5,997 nt of DNA from CAYLZN01 sp964387935. GTDB lineage: Bacteria > Acidobacteriota > Vicinamibacteria > Vicinamibacterales > JAFNAJ01. Positions within the stretch are counted from its first letter, which is position 1, and each line of letters starts with the position of its first letter. The translations under genes were made by a program, and so were the position numbers. The stretch spans positions 1-5,997 of the forward strand of contig CAYLZN010000348.1 of NCBI GenBank assembly GCA_964387935.1, in the 5' to 3' direction. Below the pieces are notes generated by a model, which ran no database searches, was not told where the DNA came from, and worked only from the letters and a program-made list of their open reading frames with translations. Of the stretch, positions 1 to 5,997 are shown one piece after another.

Positions 1-2712
1 CACGTGGCGATCCCAGGGGCACCAGCCTTCGTCCCCGGCCAGGAGGTGGTGCTCTGTCTCGAGCCGTCACCGCGTGGAGGGTGGCGCACGGTCGCGCTCT
101 CGTTTGCCACGTTCTCGCTCACGGGCGACGCCGGGGCCCAGGCAGAATCTCGCGTGCTGACGCGCGCGGCGCGCGACGCGCTGGTCATGGGGCAGCCGCT
201 CGTGGAGCCGCCCCGGGCCAGTCTCGCCGCGTTCCGCCGGCTCGTGGGGGCCATCAAGGGGACGCGCCCCTGGCGCGCGCCAGACCACGAGACGGGACTC
301 CGCGCCGCCGGCGCCGGGGAAGAGACTCGCGCCACCGAGGAAGCCGCCGCGACGGGCGCCGCCTTCACGCTGCTCGGCGGCGGCCTCCGCTGGCACGAGG
401 TGGACGAGGGGCGGCCCCTCCTGTGGTTCCGCAACAGCGACGCGCCCGCGCCCGTCACGGGCGGAACGGGCGAGGCCGAGATCCGACTGGCGCTGGCCGC
501 ATGGACGGCACCGCCTGGGGCCGCCATCGAGTTGCGGGACGGCGGCGCGAGGCCCGTCGGATCGAGCTCCCCGTTCTGCGGTCCCGCCAATGAAGGCAGT
601 GGCCTGATCAGCTTCGAGGATCCGACCGACGAACTCGCCGTCAACGTCCTCGCGCTCGGGGGCGGGTGCATCGGCGACACCGGCTCCCGCGTGGTCAATG
701 GTTTGGCGTTTCAACCATTCTCCCACGCGTTCGTCGTGTTCAATCGGGCGGTCGAACTCGGCCCGACCTACACCACCGCGACCAACGTGGCCCGCATCCT
801 CGAACATGAGGTCGGGCACGGGATCGGCCTGGGGCACACCGACACGCTGTCGGCCCGCGCGACGAGCAACATCATGTATCCCGCCTGCTGCCTGAGCACG
901 ACGCCCGTCGCACCGGCGCTCGGCCCCGACGACCTGGCGGGGGTGGAGTTCATCTATCCGCTGGTCGTCAGCCCGTCCTGCTCGTATGCCGTGACCCCGC
1001 TCTCGGCGGCGTTTCCATCCGGCGGTGGTCCGGCGGTCGTACGGGTGGCGACCGGGGCCGACTGCGCCTGGTTCGCTGAGAGCAGCGCCTCCTGGATCTC
1101 CCTCGCGGCCAGCGGCGCTCAGCTTGGTTCTGCGGAGGTCGTCTATCGCGTGAGCCCGAACACCGGTCCCGCGCGGCAGGGCCTGCTGCGCGTGGCGTCG
1201 CAGTTCGTGTCCGTGACTCAGGGCAGCGATGACACCGACGGCGACGGGTTGAGCGATGTGTGGGAGAACCGGTTCGGCCTGGATCCGGCCTCCGCGACGG
1301 GGCCGGACGGCGCCCTGGGCGATCCGGACGGTGACGGCCGGACGAACGCGGACGAACTCGCGGAGGGCACGCACCCGCGCGGCGTGTTCATGCGCGCGTT
1401 CGCCGAGGGGGCCACGGGCCCGTTCTTCGACACGCGCCTCGTCGTGTTCAATCCCAGCGAGGCGTCGCAGGCGCGTGTGCTGCTGCGGTTTCTGATGGTT
1501 CGTGGCGGGACGGCGGACGCGTACGTCAGCGTGCCCCCGCTGTCACGGCGCACGGTGGACCCGGAGCGCGACGCCGGGGTGACCCAGGCCGAGTTCGCCA
1601 CCGTCATCGAATCCGACGCCCCTGTCGTGACCGAGCGGTCCATGCGCTGGGACGCGACCGGCTACGGTGCGCACGGGGAGTCGAGCGTGGCGCCGGCCCC
1701 GACGTGGTACTTCGCCGAGGGCGCCACGCACTCGCAGTTCGAGCTCTTCTACCTGCTCGCGAATCCGAACCGCGAACCCGTGGACGTTCGCGTGACGTAC
1801 CTGTTGCCCTCGCCGGAGGTCACGCTCGAGCGCACCTATCGCGTGCCGGCGCTCGGGCGCCGCACGGTGTGGGTCGATGTCGAGGATCCCGTGCTGGCCG
1901 ACACGGACGTGTCCGCCGTCGTCTCCTCGTCGAACCGCCTGCCGATCGTCGTCGAGCGGGCGATGTACCGGCCGGGCGGCGGGGAGGTGTTCGGCGCCGG
2001 ACACGCCAGCGCGGGCGCCACGGCGCCGGCGGCGCGCTGGTTCTTTGCGGAGGGCGCGACGGGCGACTTCTTCGATACCTTCCTGCTCGTGGTCAACCCG
2101 TCTTCGGCCCAGGCCGCGCTGGAGGTGCGGTATCTGCTGCCGGGCGGGGAAGTCGTGAGCGTCCCGCATGCCGCCCCCGGGCTGAGCCGGACCACGATCT
2201 GGGTGGACCGAGACCACCCGCGCCTTGCGGACACCGCGGCGGCCATCGAGATCCGATCCGTCAACGACGTGCGCGTCGTGGTCGAGCGGGCCCAGTGGTG
2301 GCCAGGGCCGACCGTTGTGACCTGGGAGGAGGCGCACGCCAGCGGGGGACTTCCCGCGCCCGGACCCCGATGGGCCACAGCCGACGGCGAAGTGGGCGGC
2401 GACGCGCGGGCGGAGACGTTCCTGCTCGTGGCGAATACCTCGCCCTGGGCCGGTTCGGTGCAGGTCCTGATTGCGTTCGAGGACGCCGCGCGGGCACCGG
2501 TGTCGCGCCGGTTTCCGGTGGCGGCCACGAGTCGCCTCAACGTCGACGTCGGCTACCTGGTCCCCGAGGCGCGGAACCGTCGCTGGTCCGCCATCGTGGA
2601 GAGCGTGGGGGAGACCCCGCTGGACCTCGTCGTCGAGCGCGCCACCTACTCGAGCGCGGGCGCGCGGTTCTGGGCGGCGGGCGTCGCGGTACCGGCCACG
2701 CGCCTGCCCTGA
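1..2712 (+). CDS. Secreted matrixin-like zinc metalloprotease with BACON-like domain and four C-terminal repeats (5' partial)
   Basis: Probable secreted zinc endopeptidase; the substrate is unknown. Residues are counted from the GTG at base 4, but the frame is open to base 1 and the protein starts in mid-domain with no signal peptide, so the true start is probably upstream. Residues 268-278 read HEVGHGIGLGH, the metzincin HExxHxxGxxH motif (three zinc-binding His, catalytic Glu269). SNIMYP at 288-293 is the Met-turn. This pairing is typical of matrixin/M10-like proteases. Residues ~323-407 resemble a BACON beta-sandwich (Cys326, Cys354, a WIS motif and a terminal VSVTQG strand). Residues 409-451 are two Asp-rich segments (DTDGDGLSD, GDPDGDGRTNADE) like thrombospondin type 3 or EF-type calcium loops. 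Residues 463-882 hold four related repeats. The order suggests catalytic head, linker, then a surface or binding tail. The metzincin call is strong, BACON moderate, and the role of the tail unknown. The gene ends at TGA 2710-2712. Confidence 0.85.
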   Translation, partial: HVAIPGAPAFVPGQEVVLCLEPSPRGGWRTVALSFATFSLTGDAGAQAESRVLTRAARDALVMGQPLVEPPRASLAAFRRLVGAIKGTRPWRAPDHETGLRAAGAGEETRATEEAAATGAAFTLLGGGLRWHEVDEGRPLLWFRNSDAPAPVTGGTGEAEIRLALAAWTAPPGAAIELRDGGARPVGSSSPFCGPANEGSGLISFEDPTDELAVNVLALGGGCIGDTGSRVVNGLAFQPFSHAFVVFNRAVELGPTYTTATNVARILEHEVGHGIGLGHTDTLSARATSNIMYPACCLSTTPVAPALGPDDLAGVEFIYPLVVSPSCSYAVTPLSAAFPSGGGPAVVRVATGADCAWFAESSASWISLAASGAQLGSAEVVYRVSPNTGPARQGLLRVASQFVSVTQGSDDTDGDGLSDVWENRFGLDPASATGPDGALGDPDGDGRTNADELAEGTHPRGVFMRAFAEGATGPFFDTRLVVFNPSEASQARVLLRFLMVRGGTADAYVSVPPLSRRTVDPERDAGVTQAEFATVIESDAPVVTERSMRWDATGYGAHGESSVAPAPTWYFAEGATHSQFELFYLLANPNREPVDVRVTYLLPSPEVTLERTYRVPALGRRTVWVDVEDPVLADTDVSAVVSSSNRLPIVVERAMYRPGGGEVFGAGHASAGATAPAARWFFAEGATGDFFDTFLLVVNPSSAQAALEVRYLLPGGEVVSVPHAAPGLSRTTIWVDRDHPRLADTAAAIEIRSVNDVRVVVERAQWWPGPTVVTWEEAHASGGLPAPGPRWATADGEVGGDARAETFLLVANTSPWAGSVQVLIAFEDAARAPVSRRFPVAATSRLNVDVGYLVPEARNRRWSAIVESVGETPLDLVVERATYSSAGARFWAAGVAVPATRLP
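1390..2649 (+). repeat. Four ~105-110-residue FAEGAT-type protein repeats
   Basis: Protein-level repeats inside the metalloprotease gene. Approximate units are 1390-1653, 1705-1968, 2038-2295 and 2371-2649. Each starts with a (W)(Y/F)FAEGAT-like motif, at residues 466, 570 and 681, then a degenerate WATADGEV version at about 790. Each continues with a 'LLVxNPS/N' strand, a YLLP-like strand and an R(R/T)TVWVD-like motif, and ends with VVERAxY/W. The spacing is 104, 111 and 111 residues. The pattern of short hydrophobic strands suggests tandem beta-sandwich modules. Similar FAEGATG repeats are common at the C-termini of secreted proteins in Acidobacteriota and Actinobacteria (family recall, not searched). 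The fourth copy has lost the FAEGAT signature but keeps TFLLVAN and LVVERATY. Confidence 0.8.
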
Positions 2713-2740
2713 TGGCCGCCCGTGCCCTGATGGCCGCCCC
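2705..2740 (+). repeat. 18-bp tandem duplication spanning the stop codon
   Basis: The 18-mer TGCCCTGATGGCCGCCCG (2705-2722) is followed at once by a copy with one mismatch in its last base (2723-2740). The first copy contains the TGA stop of the metalloprotease gene (2710-2712). The second places another TGA at 2728-2730, exactly six codons later and in the same frame, so readthrough of the first stop would add only five codons. It looks like a slippage or local duplication event; a function is not evident. Confidence 0.85.
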
Positions 2741-2804
2741 CGCGCGGCGCGCCACCCCCGCTGCCGGCTGATTGTCTTCGTTTGTCTTCCTCTGCGCCGG
2801 GCGC

Positions 2805-2833
2805 TGGCCGTGCAAGCTCGCAAGGGCTACAAT
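2805..2833 (+). promoter_or_regulatory. Candidate sigma70-type promoter for the DUF5916 gene
   Basis: TACAAT at 2828-2833 matches five of six bases of the TATAAT -10 consensus and stands out in very GC-rich DNA. With a 17-base spacer the -35 position falls on TGGCCG (2805-2810), a poor match. Transcription would start near 2840, giving a leader of about 36 bases before the ATG at 2877. The gap from the previous gene and the box support separate transcription, but no -35 or terminator confirms it. Confidence 0.4.
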
Positions 2834-2876
2834 ACTTCGTTCGATCCTTGAACCATTCGGTCTTCTCCTGACCTGC

Positions 2877-5192
2877 ATGCCCCGACCCGTGTCCCGTCCG
2901 AGGCGACGACGAGCCACCGTCCGCACGGTGGCCGTGTGCGTGGCGGCAGGCGTCTGGACGCTGGCGGGTCGCGCGGCGGCACAGGATCTGGGCACGACGT
3001 CGCGGGCGGCCGCGTCGGCGGCGCCCGTGCCGGCGCCGTCGGTGCTCGAGCACGACAGCGACGGGCGGGTGGTGATCCGGGCCATCGCGGTGGCGGAGCC
3101 GCCCGTGATCGACGGGACGCTCGACGATTCCATCTATGCGAGCGTGTCGCCGGCCTCCGGCTTCATCCAGCAGGAACCGCACGAGGGGCAGCCTGCCAGC
3201 GACAAGACCGAGGTGTGGGTGCTGTACGACGGGCAGGCACTCTACGTCGCCGCGCGATGCTGGCAGCCGTCGGACGTGAAGCTCGTCGCCAACGAGATGC
3301 GACGCGACAGCTTCGCCATCTTCCAGAACGACAACTTCGGGGTGATCCTCGACACGTTCCGGGACGGTCGCAACGGGTTCATGTTCTACACGAACCCGGT
3401 CGGCGGGCTCGCCGACGTCTACGTTACCGACGAACGGGATTCCAACCGCGACTGGAACACGATCTGGGACACGCGCACCGCCCGCTTCGACGGCGGGTGG
3501 TCCGTCGAGATGGCGATCCCGTTCAAGTCGCTCCGCTTCCCGCCGGGAACCGAGCAGACCTGGGGCGTGAACTTCCGCCGCATCGTCCGCGATCGGCCGG
3601 AGTTCTCGTACCTCGTGCCGATCCCGGCGTCGGCCGGGCCGCGGGGCATCATGCGCGTGTCGCTCGCGCCGGCGCTGGTCGGCGTCGCGGCCCCGCCTCC
3701 CGGACTCAATCTCGAGGTCAAGCCGTTCGGGATCGTGCAGACGCAGATCGACAAGGAAGCGACGATCCCCCCGGACGACTTCGACGCCGATGCCGGCTTC
3801 GACGTGAAGTACGGCGTGACCAAGAGCCTCACGGCCGACTTCACGTACAACACGGACTTCGCCCAGGTGGAGGAAGACGAGCTCCAGGTGAACCTGACCC
3901 GGTTCAACCTGTTCTTCCCGGAGAAGCGTGAGTTCTTTCTCGAAGGGCAGGGGATCTTCTCGTTCGGGGGCGTCCAGAACGGGTCGGGCGGTCGGCAGGG
4001 GCCGCCGAGCAACACGCCGGTCCTGTTCTTCAGCCGGCGCATCGGTCTCAACGAGGACGCGACCGTACCCATCGACGTCGGAGGCCGCCTCACGGGCAAG
4101 GCCGGTCCCTGGAGCCTCGGCTTCCTGGACGTGCAGACGGCGGACAGCCCGGAGGCGCTCGCGGTGGCCACCAACTTCGCCGTGGCGCGCGTGAAGCGCG
4201 ACATCCTGCGACGCAGCGCGGTCGGCGTGATCGCGACCAACCGGTCGCGCACGATCGAGAGCACCGGCTCGAACCAGGTGTTCGGCCTGGACGGGAACTT
4301 CGCGTTCTACGAGAACGTGTCGGTCGTCGGCTACTTCGCGAAGAGCTGGACGACCGACCGCGACGGGCACGATACGAGCTACCGGGGCCAGTTCGACTAC
4401 AGCGGGGACCGCTACGGGTTCGAAGTCGAGCACCTGCTGGTGGACGAGCACTTCAATCCGGAGATCGGCTTCCTGCGGCGCGAGGCCTTCCGCCGGTCGT
4501 ACGCGCAGGCGCGGTTCAGCCCGCGCCCGGAGACCATCCCGTGGATTCGCAAGTGGGGCCTCGAGCCCAGCTTCGACTACATCACCAATCCGGGCGGGGA
4601 CGTGCTGGAGAGCCGGCAGGCCCAGCTCACGGGGCGGGTCGAGTTGGCCAACGGTGACAGCTTCGGCGCGGACTACGAACGCAACTACGAGGCGCTCGAC
4701 GAGCCGTTCGAGATCACCGACGAGGTGACGATCCCGACGGGGGCGTATCGGTTCGACAACGTCCGGGTGCGCTACGAGCTGGGGCCTCAGCGGCGTGTGA
4801 GCGGAGGCGTCACCCTCAACACGGGCGGCTTCTACGGTGGCACGCGGCGGGAGATCGGCTGGCGCGGCCGGGTGGAGCTCTCGTCGCAGCTCTCGCTGGA
4901 GCCGACGCTGTCGTTCAACCGGGTGCGGCTGCCCTACGGGGACTTCGACACGCAGCTGGTCGGGGCGCGCACGACCTACACGATCTCGCCGCGTATGCTG
5001 GCGAGCGCCCTGCTGCAGTACAACTCCGCGGCCGGGATCGCCTCGGCCAACATCCGCTATCGCTGGGAGTATCGGCCGGGGAGCGACCTGTTCGTGGTCT
5101 ATTCGGAGGGTCGCGACACCGAGGTCCCCGGCTCGCCCACGCTGTCCAACCGCAGCTTCGCGGTGAAGCTGACGAGGATGTTTCGGTTCTAG
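2877..5192 (+). CDS. DUF5916 outer-membrane protein with CBM9-like N-terminal domain
   Basis: Predicted exported 771-residue protein of unknown exact function. I chose ATG 2877 because it gives a clear signal peptide: a basic n-region (PRPVSRPRRRR), a hydrophobic stretch at ~17-30, and an AAA|Q cleavage site near residue 35. A TTG start at 2772 is possible, but it would bury the signal peptide behind 35 residues. There is no clear Shine-Dalgarno. Residues ~75-265 resemble a family 9 carbohydrate-binding-like domain (PPVIDGTLDD, then TEVWVLYDGQALYVAARC). Residues ~275-771 match the DUF5916 pattern, especially the conserved NLTRFNLFFPEKREFFLEGQ block at 339-358. The C-terminal half has many alternating strands and ends in FAVKLTRMFRF; a terminal Phe is the usual beta-barrel assembly signal. 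It probably forms an outer-membrane barrel with a periplasmic sugar-binding-like domain. A link to glycan uptake or sensing is inference only. The length is normal for the family, with no frameshift seen. Confidence 0.88.
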   Translation: MPRPVSRPRRRRATVRTVAVCVAAGVWTLAGRAAAQDLGTTSRAAASAAPVPAPSVLEHDSDGRVVIRAIAVAEPPVIDGTLDDSIYASVSPASGFIQQEPHEGQPASDKTEVWVLYDGQALYVAARCWQPSDVKLVANEMRRDSFAIFQNDNFGVILDTFRDGRNGFMFYTNPVGGLADVYVTDERDSNRDWNTIWDTRTARFDGGWSVEMAIPFKSLRFPPGTEQTWGVNFRRIVRDRPEFSYLVPIPASAGPRGIMRVSLAPALVGVAAPPPGLNLEVKPFGIVQTQIDKEATIPPDDFDADAGFDVKYGVTKSLTADFTYNTDFAQVEEDELQVNLTRFNLFFPEKREFFLEGQGIFSFGGVQNGSGGRQGPPSNTPVLFFSRRIGLNEDATVPIDVGGRLTGKAGPWSLGFLDVQTADSPEALAVATNFAVARVKRDILRRSAVGVIATNRSRTIESTGSNQVFGLDGNFAFYENVSVVGYFAKSWTTDRDGHDTSYRGQFDYSGDRYGFEVEHLLVDEHFNPEIGFLRREAFRRSYAQARFSPRPETIPWIRKWGLEPSFDYITNPGGDVLESRQAQLTGRVELANGDSFGADYERNYEALDEPFEITDEVTIPTGAYRFDNVRVRYELGPQRRVSGGVTLNTGGFYGGTRREIGWRGRVELSSQLSLEPTLSFNRVRLPYGDFDTQLVGARTTYTISPRMLASALLQYNSAAGIASANIRYRWEYRPGSDLFVVYSEGRDTEVPGSPTLSNRSFAVKLTRMFRF

Positions 5193-5196
5193 GAGG

Positions 5197-5266
5197 GCGT
5201 ACGGCGTACGGCTTATGGCGTACGGCGGCGTACGGCAGGGCAAGGGCGGCGTACGGGCGGCGTACG
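5197..5266. repeat. GCGTACG heptamer repeat cluster
   Basis: CGTACG, itself a palindrome, occurs six times in 70 bases: 5198, 5205, 5219, 5229, 5250 and 5261. The first part (5197-5224) is a true heptamer array: GCGTACG, GCGTACG, the variant GCTTATG, then GCGTACG. Later copies are separated by GC-rich spacers. A seventh CGTACG lies at 5418-5423, in the leader of the next gene. The array starts five bases after the DUF5916 stop. It resembles heptanucleotide short tandem repeats found between genes in some bacteria; any role (structure, protein binding, expansion by slippage) is unknown. Confidence 0.8.
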
Positions 5267-5273
5267 GCAGGGC
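5224..5273. repeat. 18-bp exact direct repeat within the heptamer cluster
   Basis: GGCGGCGTACGGCAGGGC occurs at 5224-5241 and again, identical, at 5256-5273, 32 bases apart. Each copy carries one CGTACG unit followed by GGCAGGGC. This is longer than the heptamer alone, so the region has duplicated at more than one scale. Confidence 0.8.
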
Positions 5274-5309
5274 CCGTTCGGGGGCGCCCGGGCCCGTTCA
5301 GCGACTGAA
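5270..5309 (+). terminator. Possible hairpin terminator region after the DUF5916 gene
   Basis: GGGCCCG (5270-5276) pairs with CGGGCCC (5289-5295) around a 12-base loop that holds a second palindrome, GGGCGCCC (5282-5289). A small second inverted repeat follows: TTCAG (5297-5301), loop CGA, CTGAA (5305-5309). There is no T tract, so this is not a standard intrinsic terminator. The copies of GGGCCCGTTC at 5270 and 5290 may simply be a 20-bp-period direct repeat. It could end the DUF5916 transcript or merely be GC-rich repeat DNA. Confidence 0.25.
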
Positions 5310-5370
5310 TTGGACATTTCGCTGCAAACCTGCGCGATCTGGCCCGGGCCGCGCCTAGAATTGGGACATT
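5307..5370 (+). repeat. Imperfect direct repeat GAATTGG(G)ACATT upstream of the radical SAM gene
   Basis: GAATTGGACATT at 5307-5318 recurs as GAATTGGGACATT at 5358-5370, with one inserted G. The copies start 51 bases apart, close to five helical turns. They are AT-richer than their surroundings and lie 70-130 bases before the start codon, a fair position for a regulator binding site. No known regulator motif is recognised. Confidence 0.5.
5356..5361 (+). promoter_or_regulatory. Candidate -10 box for the radical SAM gene
   Basis: TAGAAT matches five of six bases of the TATAAT consensus and overlaps the second GAATTGGGACATT copy, so a protein bound there would cover it. No good -35 is seen 16-19 bases upstream. 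Transcription would begin near 5368, giving a leader of about 73 bases. An alternative is a sigma54-like element at 5311-5326, where GG (5312-5313) and GC (5324-5325) have the right spacing but flanking bases match the consensus poorly. Confidence 0.3.
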
Positions 5371-5430
5371 CCACGGCGGTCCGGGTCGGAGTCTACGCAT
5401 GAGGCGCCGGGCCGAGCCGTACGGACTTCA

Positions 5431-5436
5431 GAGGAG
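5431..5436 (+). promoter_or_regulatory. Ribosome binding site supporting the start at 5441
   Basis: GAGGAG lies four bases before ATG 5441, a strong though close Shine-Dalgarno. An in-frame ATG at 5399, with GGAG at 5388-5391 seven bases before it, is the only competing start. It would add 14 residues, of basic composition and partly encoded by a CGTACG repeat, so 5441 is preferred. Confidence 0.65.
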
Positions 5437-5440
5437 TGGT

Positions 5441-5997
5441 ATGCACAAACCCGTCAAGTACGTCGAGAAGGGACTGACCGTGCTCGCCAAGGGCGCGTGG
5501 GCCGTCTTCGACCGCCTCAACCAGATCAGCCCCAACGCCTCGTTCACCCCGACGTGGTCGGAGAAGCCGCTGCTCAAGTCCTGGGAGAAGGTCAAGCCAC
5601 CGCTCGGGTGGCCGCGGGAGACCGATTCTCTCTGTCCCACCTGCGTGCGCGAGGCGCGCCAGGAGATCCTGGACGGCAAGAAACCCGTGTCCGTGCTCCT
5701 CAACGAGAAGGTCGGGGAGATCAAGGCCACCATCCTCGAGCGGGACGGCAGGATCCTGATGGTGAAGGACTGCCCGATTCACGGGCACTTCGAGGACGTG
5801 ATGTCGATCGACACCGCGTTCTTCCGGCACCTCGAGGAGATGTTCCCCGGCAGCGACATCGTCGCGCACAACGACGAGACGCTGCACAACCACGGGAGCA
5901 GCACGATCAAGTACGGCCGCGGCGCCGTGCTGACGGTGGACCTCACCAACCGCTGCAACATGATGTGCGACCCGTGCTTCATGGACGCCAACCAGGT
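5441..5997 (+). CDS. Radical SAM protein with Cys-containing N-terminal domain, Tes/COG1964-like (3' partial)
   Basis: The first 185 codons of a radical SAM enzyme; the frame is open to the window end and the rest lies outside. Residues 172-179 read CNMMCDPC, the CxxxCxxC motif whose three Cys bind the [4Fe-4S] cluster that cleaves S-adenosylmethionine. It follows a VDLTNRC strand, the usual start of the radical SAM barrel. Before it comes a domain with Cys65 and Cys68 (LCPTC) and Cys111 (KDCPIHGHFED), with a 'DGRILMVKDCPIHG' pattern. This layout is typical of COG1964 proteins, which include archaeal tetraether synthase (Tes) and related bacterial enzymes implicated in membrane-spanning lipids; in Tes an N-terminal Cys site binds a rubredoxin-like iron. 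Residues 1-60 precede the Cys pair and include a partly hydrophobic helix at ~11-28 that might touch the membrane (inference). Radical SAM membership is firm. A lipid C-C coupling role is only a hypothesis, since the rest of the protein and the downstream genes are not visible. The start is supported by GAGGAG at 5431-5436. Confidence 0.85.
   Translation, partial: MHKPVKYVEKGLTVLAKGAWAVFDRLNQISPNASFTPTWSEKPLLKSWEKVKPPLGWPRETDSLCPTCVREARQEILDGKKPVSVLLNEKVGEIKATILERDGRILMVKDCPIHGHFEDVMSIDTAFFRHLEEMFPGSDIVAHNDETLHNHGSSTIKYGRGAVLTVDLTNRCNMMCDPCFMDANQ

Noticed and set aside
4..6. GTG as the true start of the metalloprotease
   Set aside because: The frame continues to base 1, no ribosome binding site can be seen, and the protein would lack a signal peptide and begin inside a domain.
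67..1374. 435-codon open frame on the minus strand opposite the metalloprotease
   Set aside because: Low-complexity Arg/Gly-rich translation; the + strand carries the metzincin motif.
2712..2771. 19-codon frame starting at an ATG that overlaps the metalloprotease stop
   Set aside because: The ATG is created by the duplicated 18-mer; the peptide is Ala-rich and has no ribosome binding site of its own.
2646..5243. 865-codon open frame on the minus strand opposite the DUF5916 gene
   Set aside because: It is an antisense shadow of a high-GC gene; the + strand product has a signal peptide and recognisable domains, while the antisense product is Arg/Ala/Pro-rich without any motif.
5197..5266. CRISPR-like array
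   Set aside because: Units are 7-10 bases with irregular short gaps; no 23-47-base repeats, no unique spacers and no cas genes.
5393..5893. 166-codon minus-strand open frame near the right end
   Set aside because: It overlaps the radical SAM coding region, which has a ribosome binding site and the CxxxCxxC motif.

Overview
The window is about 70% GC. It holds three genes, all on the + strand, with two real intergenic gaps (2713-2876 and 5193-5440). The first gene enters from the left edge and the last runs off the right edge. No tRNA, rRNA, CRISPR array, transposase or integrase gene was seen. The gene mix suggests an Acidobacteriota-like bacterium, perhaps of the Vicinamibacteria type: a secreted metzincin with FAEGATG-type C-terminal repeats, a DUF5916 outer-membrane protein, and intergenic GCGTACG heptamer repeats. 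This is inference from gene families and style; another high-GC Gram-negative phylum is possible.

Left region (1-2712): a large secreted protein whose signal peptide and N-terminus lie upstream of the window. It has a matrixin-like zinc protease domain (HExxHxxGxxH plus Met-turn), a BACON-like beta-sandwich, a short Asp-rich calcium-binding segment, and four ~105-110-residue repeats that finish the protein. An 18-bp tandem duplication sits on its stop codon.

Middle region (2877-5192): a 771-residue protein with a signal peptide, a CBM9-like domain and a DUF5916 domain, ending in a beta-barrel-like C-terminus with terminal Phe. It probably sits in the outer membrane. A -10-like TACAAT box lies about 45 bases before its start.

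Right region (5193-5997): a repeat-rich intergenic region, with CGTACG heptamers, an 18-bp exact repeat, a GC hairpin and an imperfect GAATTGG(G)ACATT repeat. It precedes the first 185 codons of a radical SAM protein. The Cys-containing N-terminal domain followed by CNMMCDPC resembles the COG1964 group, which includes archaeal tetraether synthase (Tes) and related bacterial membrane-spanning lipid synthases. This gene is the most interesting item in the window, but most of its catalytic domain is not visible.

Nothing shows that the three genes form one pathway. The first two encode exported or envelope proteins; the third is probably cytoplasmic or membrane-associated. The gaps, promoter-like boxes and repeats between them fit three separate transcription units better than one operon.
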